Shown: piece by piece, positions 50,868 to 59,431 of the stretch
Layout of the letters: each line of letters starts with the position of its first letter
Numbering within the stretch: the first letter of the stretch is position 1
Assembly (NCBI GenBank): GCA_036260805.1
Contig: DATALZ010000057.1
Location: forward strand, 15,634 to 79,633
Direction of reading: 5' to 3'
DNA length: 64,000 nt
From: Thermocaproicibacter sp036260805
GTDB taxonomy: Bacteria; Bacillota; Clostridia; Oscillospirales; Acutalibacteraceae
Made by a program: the position numbers and the translations under genes
The notes under the pieces: model-generated
What the model was told of the DNA's origin: nothing
What the model saw: only the letters and a program-made list of their open reading frames with translations
Databases searched by the model: none

Positions 50868-50898
50868 GCTTGCGGGATCGAAGATACTTTGCAATTGA

Positions 50899-51360
50899 TC
50901 AGTGGTTAAACTCGTCTTCCAGTGATTTCATTGTTTCCGGAAAATCTGCCGAAGTAACCAGCAGCGAAATGTCAACTTCAGAAGTTGTAATAATTCTGAT
51001 ATCAGAATTCACCCTTGCAGCTGCGGCAAATACCTGTGCCGCTACGCCCGGAGCATTCTTCATATTTGAATCGTAAACCGAGATTTTGCAGTTTCCGCTG
51101 CTTACAATCGCTTTCACTTTGATTGTATCGTGAAGTTCAGATGTAAAGCTAAGTATCTTGTCAAGATCATTATCAGCAATTGTAAATGAAATGGACGTAA
51201 ATGAGCCCTGCGACGGAGCCAGAGAAATCATGTCGACATCTACGCCAAGCTGGCCGATTTTTTGAAACACGTTTGCTACGAATCCCAGCTCAGATGGGCA
51301 GTTTTGAAGGGAAATCAGCGTAATGTCATCTTGCGAGGTGATCTTTGGCGACATAGTCAT
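50899..51360 (-). CDS. Free-standing tandem ACT protein (aspartokinase regulatory type)
   Basis: A 153-residue protein made of two ACT domains and nothing else (about 12-80 and 85-150). The second, CKISVYDSNMKNAPGVAAQVF followed by IITTSEVDISLLV, closely matches the C-terminal lysine-binding region of aspartokinases. No kinase domain is present, and the upstream in-frame sequence is non-coding. It ends the asd-dapA-dapB operon under a lysine riboswitch. Bacillus and Thermus aspartokinases make a similar beta subunit by internal initiation; here it is a separate gene, so a regulatory partner role is inferred. Start ATG 51360 or 51354. Confidence 0.85.
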   Translation of the reverse strand: MTMSPKITSQDDITLISLQNCPSELGFVANVFQKIGQLGVDVDMISLAPSQGSFTSISFTIADNDLDKILSFTSELHDTIKVKAIVSSGNCKISVYDSNMKNAPGVAAQVFAAAARVNSDIRIITTSEVDISLLVTSADFPETMKSLEDEFNH

Positions 51361-51372
51361 TTGAAAAGCCTC

Positions 51373-52125
51373 CTAATTCAATAAATCGGACATGTTGTAA
51401 AGTCCTTTAGCCTTACGGGCTAAAAATGCAGCAGCATGAATTGCTCCCAATGCAAAAATATCTCTGGATTGTGCTGAGTGCGATATTGTGAGCACTTCCT
51501 GCGGGCCTGCAAAAATCACATCGTGTTCTCCGACAATTGTTCCGCCGCGAATGGAGTGAATACCAATTTCAGTTTTTTCACGCGGCTTGCGCTGTGAATG
51601 TCTGTCATAAACATAATGCATTTCTTCATTCAGAGCGGATGAGACACCGTCTGCAATCATAAGCGCCGTTCCGCTTGGAGCGTCAATTTTATGATTATGA
51701 TGCTTTTCAATGATCTCAATGTCAAAACTGTCGCCTAATACTTTGGCAGCTTTCTTGGCAAGTTCAATCAGAAGGTTAACCCCCAAGGACATATTTCCGG
51801 AATAAAAAACAGGTATTTGTTCCGACGCTTTACTGATAGCGTCTACCTGATCTTTCGAATAGCCTGTTGTGCAAAGAACGAGAGGAATCTTTTTTTTCTC
51901 ACCAAAAGATAAAAGAGAGGGGAGAAGAGACGGATTGGAAAAGTCGATTAAGACATTGGCTTCAACGTCGACTGCTTCAGCACTTTGAAATACAGGGTAA
52001 GCCGCTTCGACGGCTGTATTCAAGTCAATGCCGGCAACAATTTCGCAGTCCTTTTCTCCGGTAACGCACGCTGTAACGGCTTTTCCCATGGAGCCTCCGC
52101 AGCCGCTCAGGATGATTTTAGTCAT
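51373..52125 (-). CDS. dapB: 4-hydroxy-tetrahydrodipicolinate reductase
   Basis: A 250-residue NAD(P)H-dependent enzyme of lysine and dipicolinate synthesis. N-terminal GCGGSMGKAV nucleotide motif; catalytic block EKHHNHKIDAPSGTA. The SD is AAGGAAG. It is separated by 43 bases from dapA and by 12 from the ACT gene. Confidence 0.95.
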   Translation of the reverse strand: MTKIILSGCGGSMGKAVTACVTGEKDCEIVAGIDLNTAVEAAYPVFQSAEAVDVEANVLIDFSNPSLLPSLLSFGEKKKIPLVLCTTGYSKDQVDAISKASEQIPVFYSGNMSLGVNLLIELAKKAAKVLGDSFDIEIIEKHHNHKIDAPSGTALMIADGVSSALNEEMHYVYDRHSQRKPREKTEIGIHSIRGGTIVGEHDVIFAGPQEVLTISHSAQSRDIFALGAIHAAAFLARKAKGLYNMSDLLN

Positions 52126-52168
52126 CTTTTTACTTCCTTTTTCTTATGTCAATTTTGTCAATTGACTT

Positions 52169-53059
52169 TTAGCCGAGTAAATTGTATTTTCCCATAACCC
52201 TATGGAGCAGTTCAGTATTTTCTCTGCTTAAAGTAGTCAGTGGCAGACGACATTCTCCGCAGTCCCAACCCGCCATGTTCAGAGCAGCTTTAACCGGCAT
52301 TGGATTTACGTCTATAAATAAAGTGTCCATCAATTCCAGATAATTCAAAAACTCGGTACGGCTTGCTTCTTCGTTTCCCTGGAAATACTGTTTGCAAATA
52401 TCGCTCATCTGTTTCGGAATAACATTTGCGCTGGTTGAGATAACTCCTTTGCCGCCAATTGAGAGTATCGGAAGAGTAAGATTATCTTCCCCCGAATAAA
52501 CGGCCAAATCATCTCCGCAGAGCTTTAAAGTTTTTGCGGCCGCAGCTAGATCGCCGTTTGCTTCTTTGGTTCCTACAATATTCGGATGCTTGGAAAGTTC
52601 TAAGTAAGTTTCCGGCTTAATATTGCATCCGGTACGGGATGGAATGTTGTAAACAATAATCGGCAAATTAACACGGTCAGCTACATAGTTGTAATGCTTC
52701 ACGAATCCCGCCTGAGACGTTTTGTTGTAGTATGGGGTTATCATCAGCAGAGCATCTGCGCCAAGGCTCTGAAGCGTCTGAGAAAGCTCAACGGCATATC
52801 TCGTATCATTGCTGCCGGAGCTTGCAATTACCGGTATCTTTTTATTAACTTTCTTAACGATATATTCAATGACTTTGCAGTGTTCCTCATGGCTCAGAAC
52901 CGGAGATTCCCCGGTTGTTGCACACGCTACAATTGCATTTGTCCCATTGCTCAGATGAAAATCGATGAGTTTGCCGAGAACATCAAAATTAATGGAACCA
53001 TCCTTGTTCATCGGCGTTATGAGTGCGACAGCCGAGCCTGTAAAAACGGTCTTTTTCAT
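52169..53059 (-). CDS. dapA: 4-hydroxy-tetrahydrodipicolinate synthase
   Basis: A 296-residue TIM-barrel aldolase. The Schiff-base lysine lies in GTKEANGD and the catalytic tyrosine in YNIPSRTG; the GTTGE-type pyruvate site reads CATTGESP. It condenses pyruvate and aspartate semialdehyde. Besides lysine it supplies dipicolinate for spores. SD GGGAGGTCA. Confidence 0.96.
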   Translation of the reverse strand: MKKTVFTGSAVALITPMNKDGSINFDVLGKLIDFHLSNGTNAIVACATTGESPVLSHEEHCKVIEYIVKKVNKKIPVIASSGSNDTRYAVELSQTLQSLGADALLMITPYYNKTSQAGFVKHYNYVADRVNLPIIVYNIPSRTGCNIKPETYLELSKHPNIVGTKEANGDLAAAAKTLKLCGDDLAVYSGEDNLTLPILSIGGKGVISTSANVIPKQMSDICKQYFQGNEEASRTEFLNYLELMDTLFIDVNPMPVKAALNMAGWDCGECRLPLTTLSRENTELLHRVMGKYNLLG

Positions 53060-53100
53060 TTTGTAATGACCTCCCTGCGTATTGATTTAATAAACCAGAA

Positions 53101-54180
53101 TCAATCCAGATAGCCCTTTGCGCATAAGAGTTCTGCCATTAAAACTCCGCCGCCGGCCGCACCGCGAAGTGTGTTATGCGACAGACTGACAAATTTGTAA
53201 TCATACTGGCTGTCCGGGCGGAGACGTCCGATTGAAACAGCCATGCCATTTTCCAGATTCCGGTCAAGCCTGGACTGAGGACGGTCGTCTTCACGGAAGT
53301 AGTGCAGAAATTGCTTCGGAGCGCTTGGAAGTTTCAGTTTTTGAGGCTCGCCGCTGTAATTTTCCCATCTTGCGATAATTTCGTCCATTGTAACTTTCTT
53401 TTCCAGAGACATAAACACTGCCGCTGTATGGCCGTCGGAAACCGGGACGCGCAGGCATTGAGTTGTAATGTTTGGTTTTTCGGCATTAACGATAACACCG
53501 TTTTCCATATGGCCCCAAACCTTCATCGGTTCATTTTCGGATTTTCCTTCTTCGCCGCCGATAAACGGAATTACATTATCGACCATTTCAGGCCATGTGC
53601 GAAATGTCTTTCCAGCGCCAGAGATTGCCTGATAGGTGCAGGCAAGAACCTTTGTCAAGCCCAGATCAAGCAGAGGAGTGAGGGCAGGTACATAGCTCTG
53701 AATGGAGCAGTTTGATTTTACTGCGATAAATCCGCGCTTTGTGCCGAAACGTTTGCGCTGTGTTTCAATTACCTGTGCATGGTCCGGGTTGATTTCCGGA
53801 ATAATCATCGGAACATCTGCAACACCGCGGTTTGCACTGTTATTGGACATAACCGGGCATTCCGCTTTTACATAATCTTCTTCCAGTTCTCGTGTTTTCT
53901 GCTTATCCATATTAATTGCGCAGAAAACAAAGTCAACGCTTTCAGCAATTTTTTTGAGATCTTTTTCGGCATCGAGCACGACCATGCTTTTCATGCTTTC
54001 GGGCATGGGCGTAGTCATCTGCCAACGGGTACCGACTGCTTCCTCATATGTTTTACCGGCGGAACGGGAGCTTGCTGCAAGCGTAGTTACCTTGAACCAC
54101 GGATGATTTTCAAGCAAAGTGGCAAATCTTTGGCCTACCATCCCAGTTGCGCCGATGATTCCTACATGATACTGTTTCAT
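53101..54180 (-). CDS. asd: Aspartate-semialdehyde dehydrogenase
   Basis: A 359-residue enzyme of the longer archaeal/fungal-like class. NADP motif GATGMVGQRF, active-site Cys in KSNCSIQSY and His in SDGHTAAV, with NNSANR in the phosphate loop. ATG 54180 follows AGGAGG by 7 bases. The longer frame to 54294 runs into the riboswitch terminator and is not used. First gene of the lysine operon. Confidence 0.95.
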   Translation of the reverse strand: MKQYHVGIIGATGMVGQRFATLLENHPWFKVTTLAASSRSAGKTYEEAVGTRWQMTTPMPESMKSMVVLDAEKDLKKIAESVDFVFCAINMDKQKTRELEEDYVKAECPVMSNNSANRGVADVPMIIPEINPDHAQVIETQRKRFGTKRGFIAVKSNCSIQSYVPALTPLLDLGLTKVLACTYQAISGAGKTFRTWPEMVDNVIPFIGGEEGKSENEPMKVWGHMENGVIVNAEKPNITTQCLRVPVSDGHTAAVFMSLEKKVTMDEIIARWENYSGEPQKLKLPSAPKQFLHYFREDDRPQSRLDRNLENGMAVSIGRLRPDSQYDYKFVSLSHNTLRGAAGGGVLMAELLCAKGYLD

Positions 54181-54237
54181 AAGAATATCCTCCTGTTTTA
54201 TTCTATGAGTATTTGAGTAAAAAAATATCCATGTAAT

Positions 54238-54260
54238 AAAAAAGCCGGTTATCAACCGGT
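54238..54260 (-). terminator. Riboswitch-controlled terminator upstream of asd
   Basis: On the minus strand ACCGGTT-GAT-AACCGGC followed by TTTTTTATT. It lies between the aptamer and the asd SD, as expected for transcription attenuation. Confidence 0.85.
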
Positions 54261-54320
54261 CATCATTATCATGGATTTTCAAAGCCGCTGGCATTTATCA
54301 AATTAAACGCATGTGGCATT

Positions 54321-54482
54321 GATAGCGCTCCATCAGTGAATGATGACAGTTGAGATGCTGTTCGCAAAACAACCAGGCAAACACCCGCCGGCGGCGTTCC
54401 CTTCGGCAGATTTCCCTTTCACGGCTGTTCTACGGCTTCGGCAGCCTCGCAGCAGCTAATTTTGAAATCTGCGCCTCTATCG
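54321..54482 (-). ncRNA. Lysine riboswitch (L box) aptamer
   Basis: Read on the minus strand, P1 pairs GATAG (start) with CTATC (end), close to AGGCGC and GAGCGC. Conserved L-box blocks follow in order: a GAGGCTGCCGAAGCCG arm, GGGAAATCTGCCGAAGGGAACGCC (in part) and TTTGCCTGGTTGTT. It precedes asd-dapA-dapB-ACT and a terminator, so lysine binding should stop transcription. Identified by conserved blocks and context. Confidence 0.88.
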
Positions 54483-54497
54483 TTTGCATATTTATGA

Positions 54498-54530
54498 ATT
54501 ATAATAGCATGTGTTGCTATTAGTTGTCAA
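54498..54530 (-). promoter_or_regulatory. Promoter of the lysine operon
   Basis: Minus strand TTGACA (54530-54525), 18 bases, TATTAT (54506-54501), running into TATAAT. It overlaps the opposing queA promoter. Confidence 0.7.
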
Positions 54531-54542
54531 TTTATTTATAAT
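54514..54542 (+). promoter_or_regulatory. Promoter of queA-tgt
   Basis: TTGCTA (54514-54519), 17 bases, TATAAT (54537-54542). Its -35 region lies inside the asd promoter on the other strand. Confidence 0.65.
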
Positions 54543-54582
54543 AGAATCCGGATAAAAATATAAAATAAATAGGAGATTTAAA

Positions 54583-55629
54583 ATGGAACTCGACCTGAAC
54601 AACTTAAAAACCAGTGATTTTTATTATGATCTGCCGCAGGAATTAATTGCGCAGACTCCTGTTGAGCCAAGGGATTCCTCACGGCTGCTTACATTAAATA
54701 AGCGAACGGGAGAAATAGAGCATAAACACTTTTATGATATTTTAGACTGCCTGAATCCAAATGATTGTCTTGTTCTGAACGATTCACGCGTTTTGCCCGC
54801 AAGACTTTACGGCATTAAGGAAGGTACGGGTGCGAAAGTTGAATTTTTACTGCTGAATCATCGGGAAGGTGACGTTTGGGAAGTCCTTACTGGCCCCGGA
54901 CGCCGCGCAAAACCGGGCTCTCGTTTCGAATTCGGCGGCGGAATTCTGAAAGCGGAAGTTTTGGAAGTGATTGAGGATGGCAACCGTCTTGCCAAGTTCA
55001 CTTATGAGGGAAATTTTTATGAAATTCTGGACAAAATAGGACAGATGCCTCTGCCTCATTATATAACCACAGAATTAAAAGATAACGAGCGCTACCAGAC
55101 TGTTTATTCAAAAGAAGTCGGTTCCGCTGCAGCGCCTACGGCAGGCTTGCATTTTACCCCACAGCTGTTGGAAAAAGTTCAGCAAAAGGGTATTAAGCTG
55201 GCGTTCATTACGCTGCATGTTGGGCTTGGAACATTTCGTCCTGTTACTGCGGAAAAAGTAACAGACCATAAGATGCACTCCGAGCATTACTATATGCCGC
55301 AGAAAGCAGCAGATATTATTAATAATACAAGGAAGAACGGCGGCAGGGTGATTTCCGTAGGCACAACAAGCTGCAGAACGCTTGAATCTGTTGCTGCTAA
55401 AGAAGGCTGTATCAAGGAAAGTTCAGGCTGGACGGATATTTTTATTTATCCCGGGTACAAGTTCAAGGCATTGGATGGGCTGATTACGAATTTTCATCTT
55501 CCGGAAAGCACTTTAATCATGCTTGTATCGGCGCTGGCCGGTTACGACCATATTATGAATGCATACCGTGTCGCGGTACAAGAAAAATACCGCTTCTTCA
55601 GCTTCGGCGACGCAATGTTTATCTATTAA
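54583..55629 (+). CDS. queA: S-adenosylmethionine:tRNA ribosyltransferase-isomerase
   Basis: A 348-residue protein with the family blocks FYYDLPQELIAQTPVEPRDSSRLL and AAPTAGLHFTP. It adds the epoxycyclopentane ring of epoxyqueuosine to tRNA, using SAM. SD AGGAGAT precedes ATG 54583. It is followed by tgt, the enzyme that acts before it. Confidence 0.97.
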   Translation: MELDLNNLKTSDFYYDLPQELIAQTPVEPRDSSRLLTLNKRTGEIEHKHFYDILDCLNPNDCLVLNDSRVLPARLYGIKEGTGAKVEFLLLNHREGDVWEVLTGPGRRAKPGSRFEFGGGILKAEVLEVIEDGNRLAKFTYEGNFYEILDKIGQMPLPHYITTELKDNERYQTVYSKEVGSAAAPTAGLHFTPQLLEKVQQKGIKLAFITLHVGLGTFRPVTAEKVTDHKMHSEHYYMPQKAADIINNTRKNGGRVISVGTTSCRTLESVAAKEGCIKESSGWTDIFIYPGYKFKALDGLITNFHLPESTLIMLVSALAGYDHIMNAYRVAVQEKYRFFSFGDAMFIY

Positions 55630-55648
55630 TTGGAAATGCGGTGTTTTC

Positions 55649-56779
55649 ATGTATCGATTGATAAAAACGGAAGGGTCTGCTAGGCGGGGAGAGTTTGTTA
55701 CCCCGCACGGGACGGTTCAGACTCCGGCCTTTATGAATGTTGCTACCTGCGGAGCGATCAAGGGAGCCGTATCGGCGCTGGACTTAAAAAATTTGAAATG
55801 CCAGGTTCAGCTTTGCAATACCTACCATCTTCATCTGCGCCCGGGCGATGAAACAGTAAGAAAACTCGGTGGTCTCCATAAGTTTACCCGCTGGGATGGC
55901 CCGATTCTCACAGACAGCGGCGGTTTTCAGGTGTTCTCTCTGGCTAAACTGAGAAATATTACGGAAAAAGGCGTTACTTTTGCTTCCCACATTGACGGGC
56001 ATAAGATTTTTATGGGTCCGGAAGAGAGCATGCAGATACAGTCTAATCTCGCGTCAACCATTGCTATGGCTTTTGATGAGTGTGTTGAGAATCCTGCGGA
56101 ATACGAGTATGCACGTTCGTCCTGCGAGAGGACAATCCGCTGGCTTTATCGCTCAAAGGCGGAAATGAACCGTTTGAACTCGCTGCCAGATACGATCAAT
56201 AAACAGCAGATGCTTTTTGGAATTAACCAGGGAAGTACTTATGATGATCTGCGGATTGATTGTATGAAACGGATTCGGGAACTGGATCTGGACGGCTACG
56301 CGATTGGCGGATTAGCGGTGGGCGAAAGCGCAGAAATCATGTATCATGTAATTGAAACCGTAGAACCGGAAATGCCGAAGGACAAGCCTCGCTACCTGAT
56401 GGGCGTCGGAACCCCGGCAAATATTCTTGAATCAGTCAGGCGCGGTGTAGACCTTTTTGACTGTGTTCTTCCCACAAGAAATGCCCGGCATGGCCATGCC
56501 TTTACCTGGGAAGGCTGCCGCAATATGTTCAATGCAAAATATGAACTGGATGACCAACCTCTTGATACGGCTTGTAATTGCCCAACCTGCAGGAATTTCA
56601 GCAGGGCATATATTCATCATCTTTTTAAAAGCGGAGAAATGTTGGCAATGCGTCTTTGCGTGATGCACAATATTTATTTTTTCAACTCTTTATTTGAAAA
56701 GATCAGAGAATCCTTGGATCAGGACAGGTTTTCCGAATTCTATGAGCACAATATAACAAAAATAAGCCAAAGAATCTAA
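55649..56779 (+). CDS. tgt: Queuine tRNA-guanine transglycosylase
   Basis: A 376-residue TIM barrel. Substrate motif DSGGFQVFSL, the GGLAVGES block and a zinc site C-x-C-x2-C with a later His (CNCPTC...H) are present. It swaps the wobble guanine of GUN-anticodon tRNAs for preQ1. ATG 55649 has a weak SD, so coupling to queA is likely (19-base gap). Confidence 0.97.
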   Translation: MYRLIKTEGSARRGEFVTPHGTVQTPAFMNVATCGAIKGAVSALDLKNLKCQVQLCNTYHLHLRPGDETVRKLGGLHKFTRWDGPILTDSGGFQVFSLAKLRNITEKGVTFASHIDGHKIFMGPEESMQIQSNLASTIAMAFDECVENPAEYEYARSSCERTIRWLYRSKAEMNRLNSLPDTINKQQMLFGINQGSTYDDLRIDCMKRIRELDLDGYAIGGLAVGESAEIMYHVIETVEPEMPKDKPRYLMGVGTPANILESVRRGVDLFDCVLPTRNARHGHAFTWEGCRNMFNAKYELDDQPLDTACNCPTCRNFSRAYIHHLFKSGEMLAMRLCVMHNIYFFNSLFEKIRESLDQDRFSEFYEHNITKISQRI

Positions 56780-56786
56780 GAATACC

Positions 56787-56815
56787 TTGCAAGGGCCCGG
56801 ATTTATTGTTATAAT
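56787..56815 (+). promoter_or_regulatory. yajC promoter
   Basis: TTGCAA (56787-56792), 17 bases, TATAAT (56810-56815). Confidence 0.7.
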
Positions 56816-56845
56816 CAAAACATCATTACGGAGGTGCAAAAAAGA

Positions 56846-57169
56846 ATGAACCTATTTTTATCGAGCAGCAGCGCAGCAGCTACAACACCAATTTGGCTTA
56901 CCCTTGTGTATATGGTTGTTATTTTCGGTGTTTTTTATCTTCTTTTGATCCGCCCACAAAGCAAAAAGCGTAAAAAAGAAGAAAAGATGCGCAGCAGTGT
57001 TCAAATTGGTGACGATATCACCACAATTGGCGGCGTTGTCGGCAAAGTTGTCGGAATTAAAGAAGATTCGGATATGCTGATTATTGAAACCGGTACGGAT
57101 CGTTCAAAGATGAAAATTAAAAAATGGGCAATCGGCAGCGTTGATACGATTCACGATGACGCAGAATAA
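56846..57169 (+). CDS. yajC: Preprotein translocase subunit YajC
   Basis: About 107 residues. One N-terminal membrane helix (about 18-37), then a basic stretch (RPQSKKRKKEEKM) and the YajC cytosolic domain VQIGDDITTIGGVVGKVVGI. It is accessory to SecDF. ATG 56846 lies 11 bases after GGAGGTG; GTG 56834 overlaps that SD. No secDF follows here. Confidence 0.94.
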   Translation: MNLFLSSSSAAATTPIWLTLVYMVVIFGVFYLLLIRPQSKKRKKEEKMRSSVQIGDDITTIGGVVGKVVGIKEDSDMLIIETGTDRSKMKIKKWAIGSVDTIHDDAE

Positions 57170-57184
57170 ACCTTTTATGAATAT

Positions 57185-57238
57185 AAACCGCTCCCCAAGA
57201 ATATTTATTTGTTAGGAATTAAAAGGGGGCGGTTTTTC
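57185..57238 (+). terminator. Terminator after yajC that contains the next gene's ribosome site
   Basis: AAACCGCTCCC (57185-57195) pairs with GGGGGCGGTTT (57225-57235), followed by a T-run. The GGGGG of its 3' arm is the only Shine-Dalgarno candidate for the GTG start at 57240. Confidence 0.7.
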
Positions 57239-57239
57239 C

Positions 57240-57650
57240 GTGAAAGGATCAAATGCAGTCGGACAAAAACCAATTCTCTCAGCGGTCAGGGCAATTATAA
57301 TCGGAGCTGTGGCCGGTGCGGCTTTATGCGCAGTGTTGCTTGCAATTAGCGCGCTTGCGTTTGTGTCGTCGGAAAACATCCCTCAGAATTTTCTGCCGGC
57401 CTTCATAATTGCTGTATCTGTAATAAGTGCGCTGTTTGCAGGGTTTATAGCTGCAAAGATTTCGAAACAGCGCGGTTTGATATATGGTTCAATGGCAGCA
57501 ATGCTGTTGTTTATTCTCTTCCTTGTTTCCGGGCTGGCTACGTCACAAAGTACAGTTAGTTCAGAATCCTTTATACGGCTGTTGGTGATGCTTCTGTCCG
57601 GTGCAATCGGTGGTTTAATTGGAGTAAGCCGTAAATCAAAGCGAAAATAA
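57240..57650 (+). CDS. TIGR04086 family membrane protein
   Basis: A 136-residue protein with four membrane segments and a basic tail (SRKSKRK). TIGR04086 proteins are found almost only in Firmicutes, frequently beside yajC and the SCIFF genes, with no known function. The start is GTG 57240. Its ribosome site lies in the 3' arm of the preceding hairpin. Confidence 0.85.
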   Translation: MKGSNAVGQKPILSAVRAIIIGAVAGAALCAVLLAISALAFVSSENIPQNFLPAFIIAVSVISALFAGFIAAKISKQRGLIYGSMAAMLLFILFLVSGLATSQSTVSSESFIRLLVMLLSGAIGGLIGVSRKSKRK

Positions 57651-57653
57651 GCT

Positions 57654-57681
57654 TTGACTATTTTGGTTTGCGTGATATAAT
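57654..57681 (+). promoter_or_regulatory. Promoter of the SCIFF locus
   Basis: TTGACT (57654-57659), 16 bases, TATAAT (57676-57681) with an extended TGA in front. Confidence 0.65.
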
Positions 57682-57731
57682 ATTGATTGTGTTATTTAGC
57701 ATGATCTTAGAAACGAAACGGAGGCTTAAAA

Positions 57732-57878
57732 TTGAAGCAGATTAAAACGCTGAATCAAGCTAATCTGAAAGAAAGTGCAGCAAAAGGCGGCTGCGGCGAA
57801 TGCCAGGCATCCTGCCAGTCAGCATGCAAGACTTCCTGCACAGTTTCGAATCAGAAATGCGAGAACGCAAACAGATAA
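57732..57878 (+). CDS. scfA: SCIFF ranthipeptide precursor
   Basis: A 48-residue peptide from TTG 57732 (GGAGG 8 bases upstream). The leader MKQIKTLNQANLKESAAKGG precedes six cysteines at 21, 24, 28, 32, 36 and 43, the six-cysteines-in-forty-five pattern. The radical SAM maturase encoded next makes thioether links from Cys to nearby residues. SCIFF is near-universal in Clostridia. Its biological role is unsettled. Confidence 0.95.
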   Translation: MKQIKTLNQANLKESAAKGGCGECQASCQSACKTSCTVSNQKCENANR

Positions 57879-57896
57879 AATTAAATCTACACTTAC

Positions 57897-57920
57897 TAAG
57901 GGACAGAATTCTGTCCCTTA
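57897..57920 (+). terminator. Hairpin between SCIFF precursor and maturase
   Basis: A perfect 9- to 10-bp stem, TAAGGGACAG / CTGTCCCTTA, with a short AATT turn, then AATTTTATT. It is a weak terminator or RNA-stability element that would let the precursor outnumber the maturase. Confidence 0.6.
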
Positions 57921-57947
57921 AATTTTATTCATATGGGGAATAATGAA

Positions 57948-59309
57948 ATGATTCATAAGTATTCTTTAAACGGCTACAACATTGTTATGGACACAAACAG
58001 CGGGGCTGTACATATATTTGATGACGCACCTTTCGCAATGCTGGATTACCTTGATGACAGCGTTCCGGATGAACCGCCAAAAGCAATGTTGGAAGGGTTA
58101 AAGAATCAATTCAGTGAAGAAACGCTTCACGAGGGTTATGGCGAAATACTGGAGCTTTACAGAAAAGGGCAACTTTATTCAAAGGATGAATATGAGCAGT
58201 TTGCTTCCATGCTGAAAAACGCTCCGATTAAATCCATGTGCCTGAATATATCTCATGACTGCAATCTTCGTTGCCGCTATTGTTTTGCGGCACAGGGTGA
58301 TTTCGGCGGAGAACGGATGCTGATGCCATTTGAGGTTGCAAAAAGCGCGGTAGACTTTTTGATTGAACGCTCCAAGAACAGGCATAACCTTGAACTTGAT
58401 TTCTTTGGCGGTGAACCGCTGATGAATTTCGATGTTGTGAAACAGACTGTAGCTTATGCGCGCAGTATTGAGAAACAACATAATAAAAATTTCCGTTTCA
58501 CTATTACAACAAACGGTCTGCTGTTAAATGACGATAATATAGATTTTATTAATAAAGAAATGTCCAACTGTATTCTATCGCTTGACGGCAGGAAAGAAGT
58601 CAACGACAGACTGCGTGTAAGGGTCAACGAAAGCGGAAGCTATGACACAGTGCTCCCGAAATTTCAGAAATTAGTGGAACAGCGCCCAAAAGATAAGGAC
58701 TATTATGTGCGCGGGACATTTTCAAAATATAATCTCGATTTTTTAAATGATATTAAGCACTTTTTGGACAAGGGCTTTAATGAAATATCGGTTGAGCCGG
58801 TAGTGTCAGATAAGAAACTGGATTACTCCATTCAGGAAGAAGATCTTCCAAGAGTTTTTGAGGAATACGATCGTCTGTCAAAATTTATCATCGAGCGTAC
58901 GAAAGCCGGAAAGAAGTTTGATTTCTTCCACTTTATGATCGACCTGAATCAGGGCCCATGTGCAATCAAGCGTCTGCGCGGATGCAGCTGCGGCAATGAA
59001 TATGTTGCGGTTACTCCAACCGGGGATATTTATCCGTGCCATCAGTTTGTGGGCGATGAAAACTGGAAAATGGGCAATGTGCTGGACAACACTTTAGACG
59101 AAGAAATGAAAAATCAGTTTGCGCTCACGAACGTCTATACAAAACCGGAGTGCAAAAACTGCTGGGCTAAATTTTACTGCAGCGGCGGATGCAATGCCAA
59201 CAATATGCAGTATGAAGGCGATATTAAAAAACCTCATACAATTTCCTGCAAGCTGGAACAAAAAAGGCTTGAATGTGCCGTCATGATACAGGCAGCTCTT
59301 GCAGAGTAA
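57948..59309 (+). CDS. scfB: SCIFF radical SAM maturase
   Basis: About 453 residues. The N-terminal region contains a peptide-recognition (RRE-like) part, MIHKYSLNGYNIVMDTNSGAVHIFD. The radical SAM site is CNLRCRYC (about residue 103). The C-terminal SPASM domain carries extra Fe-S cysteines (CSCG, CHQF, CKNCWAKFYCSGGC). It forms the sulfur-to-carbon thioether cross-links of SCIFF. ATG 57948 follows GGGGA by 8 bases; ATG 57933 has no SD. Confidence 0.96.
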   Translation: MIHKYSLNGYNIVMDTNSGAVHIFDDAPFAMLDYLDDSVPDEPPKAMLEGLKNQFSEETLHEGYGEILELYRKGQLYSKDEYEQFASMLKNAPIKSMCLNISHDCNLRCRYCFAAQGDFGGERMLMPFEVAKSAVDFLIERSKNRHNLELDFFGGEPLMNFDVVKQTVAYARSIEKQHNKNFRFTITTNGLLLNDDNIDFINKEMSNCILSLDGRKEVNDRLRVRVNESGSYDTVLPKFQKLVEQRPKDKDYYVRGTFSKYNLDFLNDIKHFLDKGFNEISVEPVVSDKKLDYSIQEEDLPRVFEEYDRLSKFIIERTKAGKKFDFFHFMIDLNQGPCAIKRLRGCSCGNEYVAVTPTGDIYPCHQFVGDENWKMGNVLDNTLDEEMKNQFALTNVYTKPECKNCWAKFYCSGGCNANNMQYEGDIKKPHTISCKLEQKRLECAVMIQAALAE

Positions 59310-59431
59310 CGGATGCAACAAAATTGAATTGTTTTTTTAGGCCGTTTTTGTCTTGATTCAAAAACACCAATGTATTACAATCTAATATTGTACTTCGTTC
59401 TCTCTCAAAGAGCCAAGCAGAACAAAAATAA

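Larger units (their letters stand above)
54181..54582. other. Gene-free divergent regulatory region
   Basis: It holds the lysine riboswitch and terminator for asd on the minus strand and overlapping back-to-back promoters for asd and queA. No ORF was found. Confidence 0.85.

Noticed and set aside
53302..54216. Plus-strand open frames opposite asd
   Set aside because: Shadows of asd, which has full active-site motifs and a strong SD on the minus strand.
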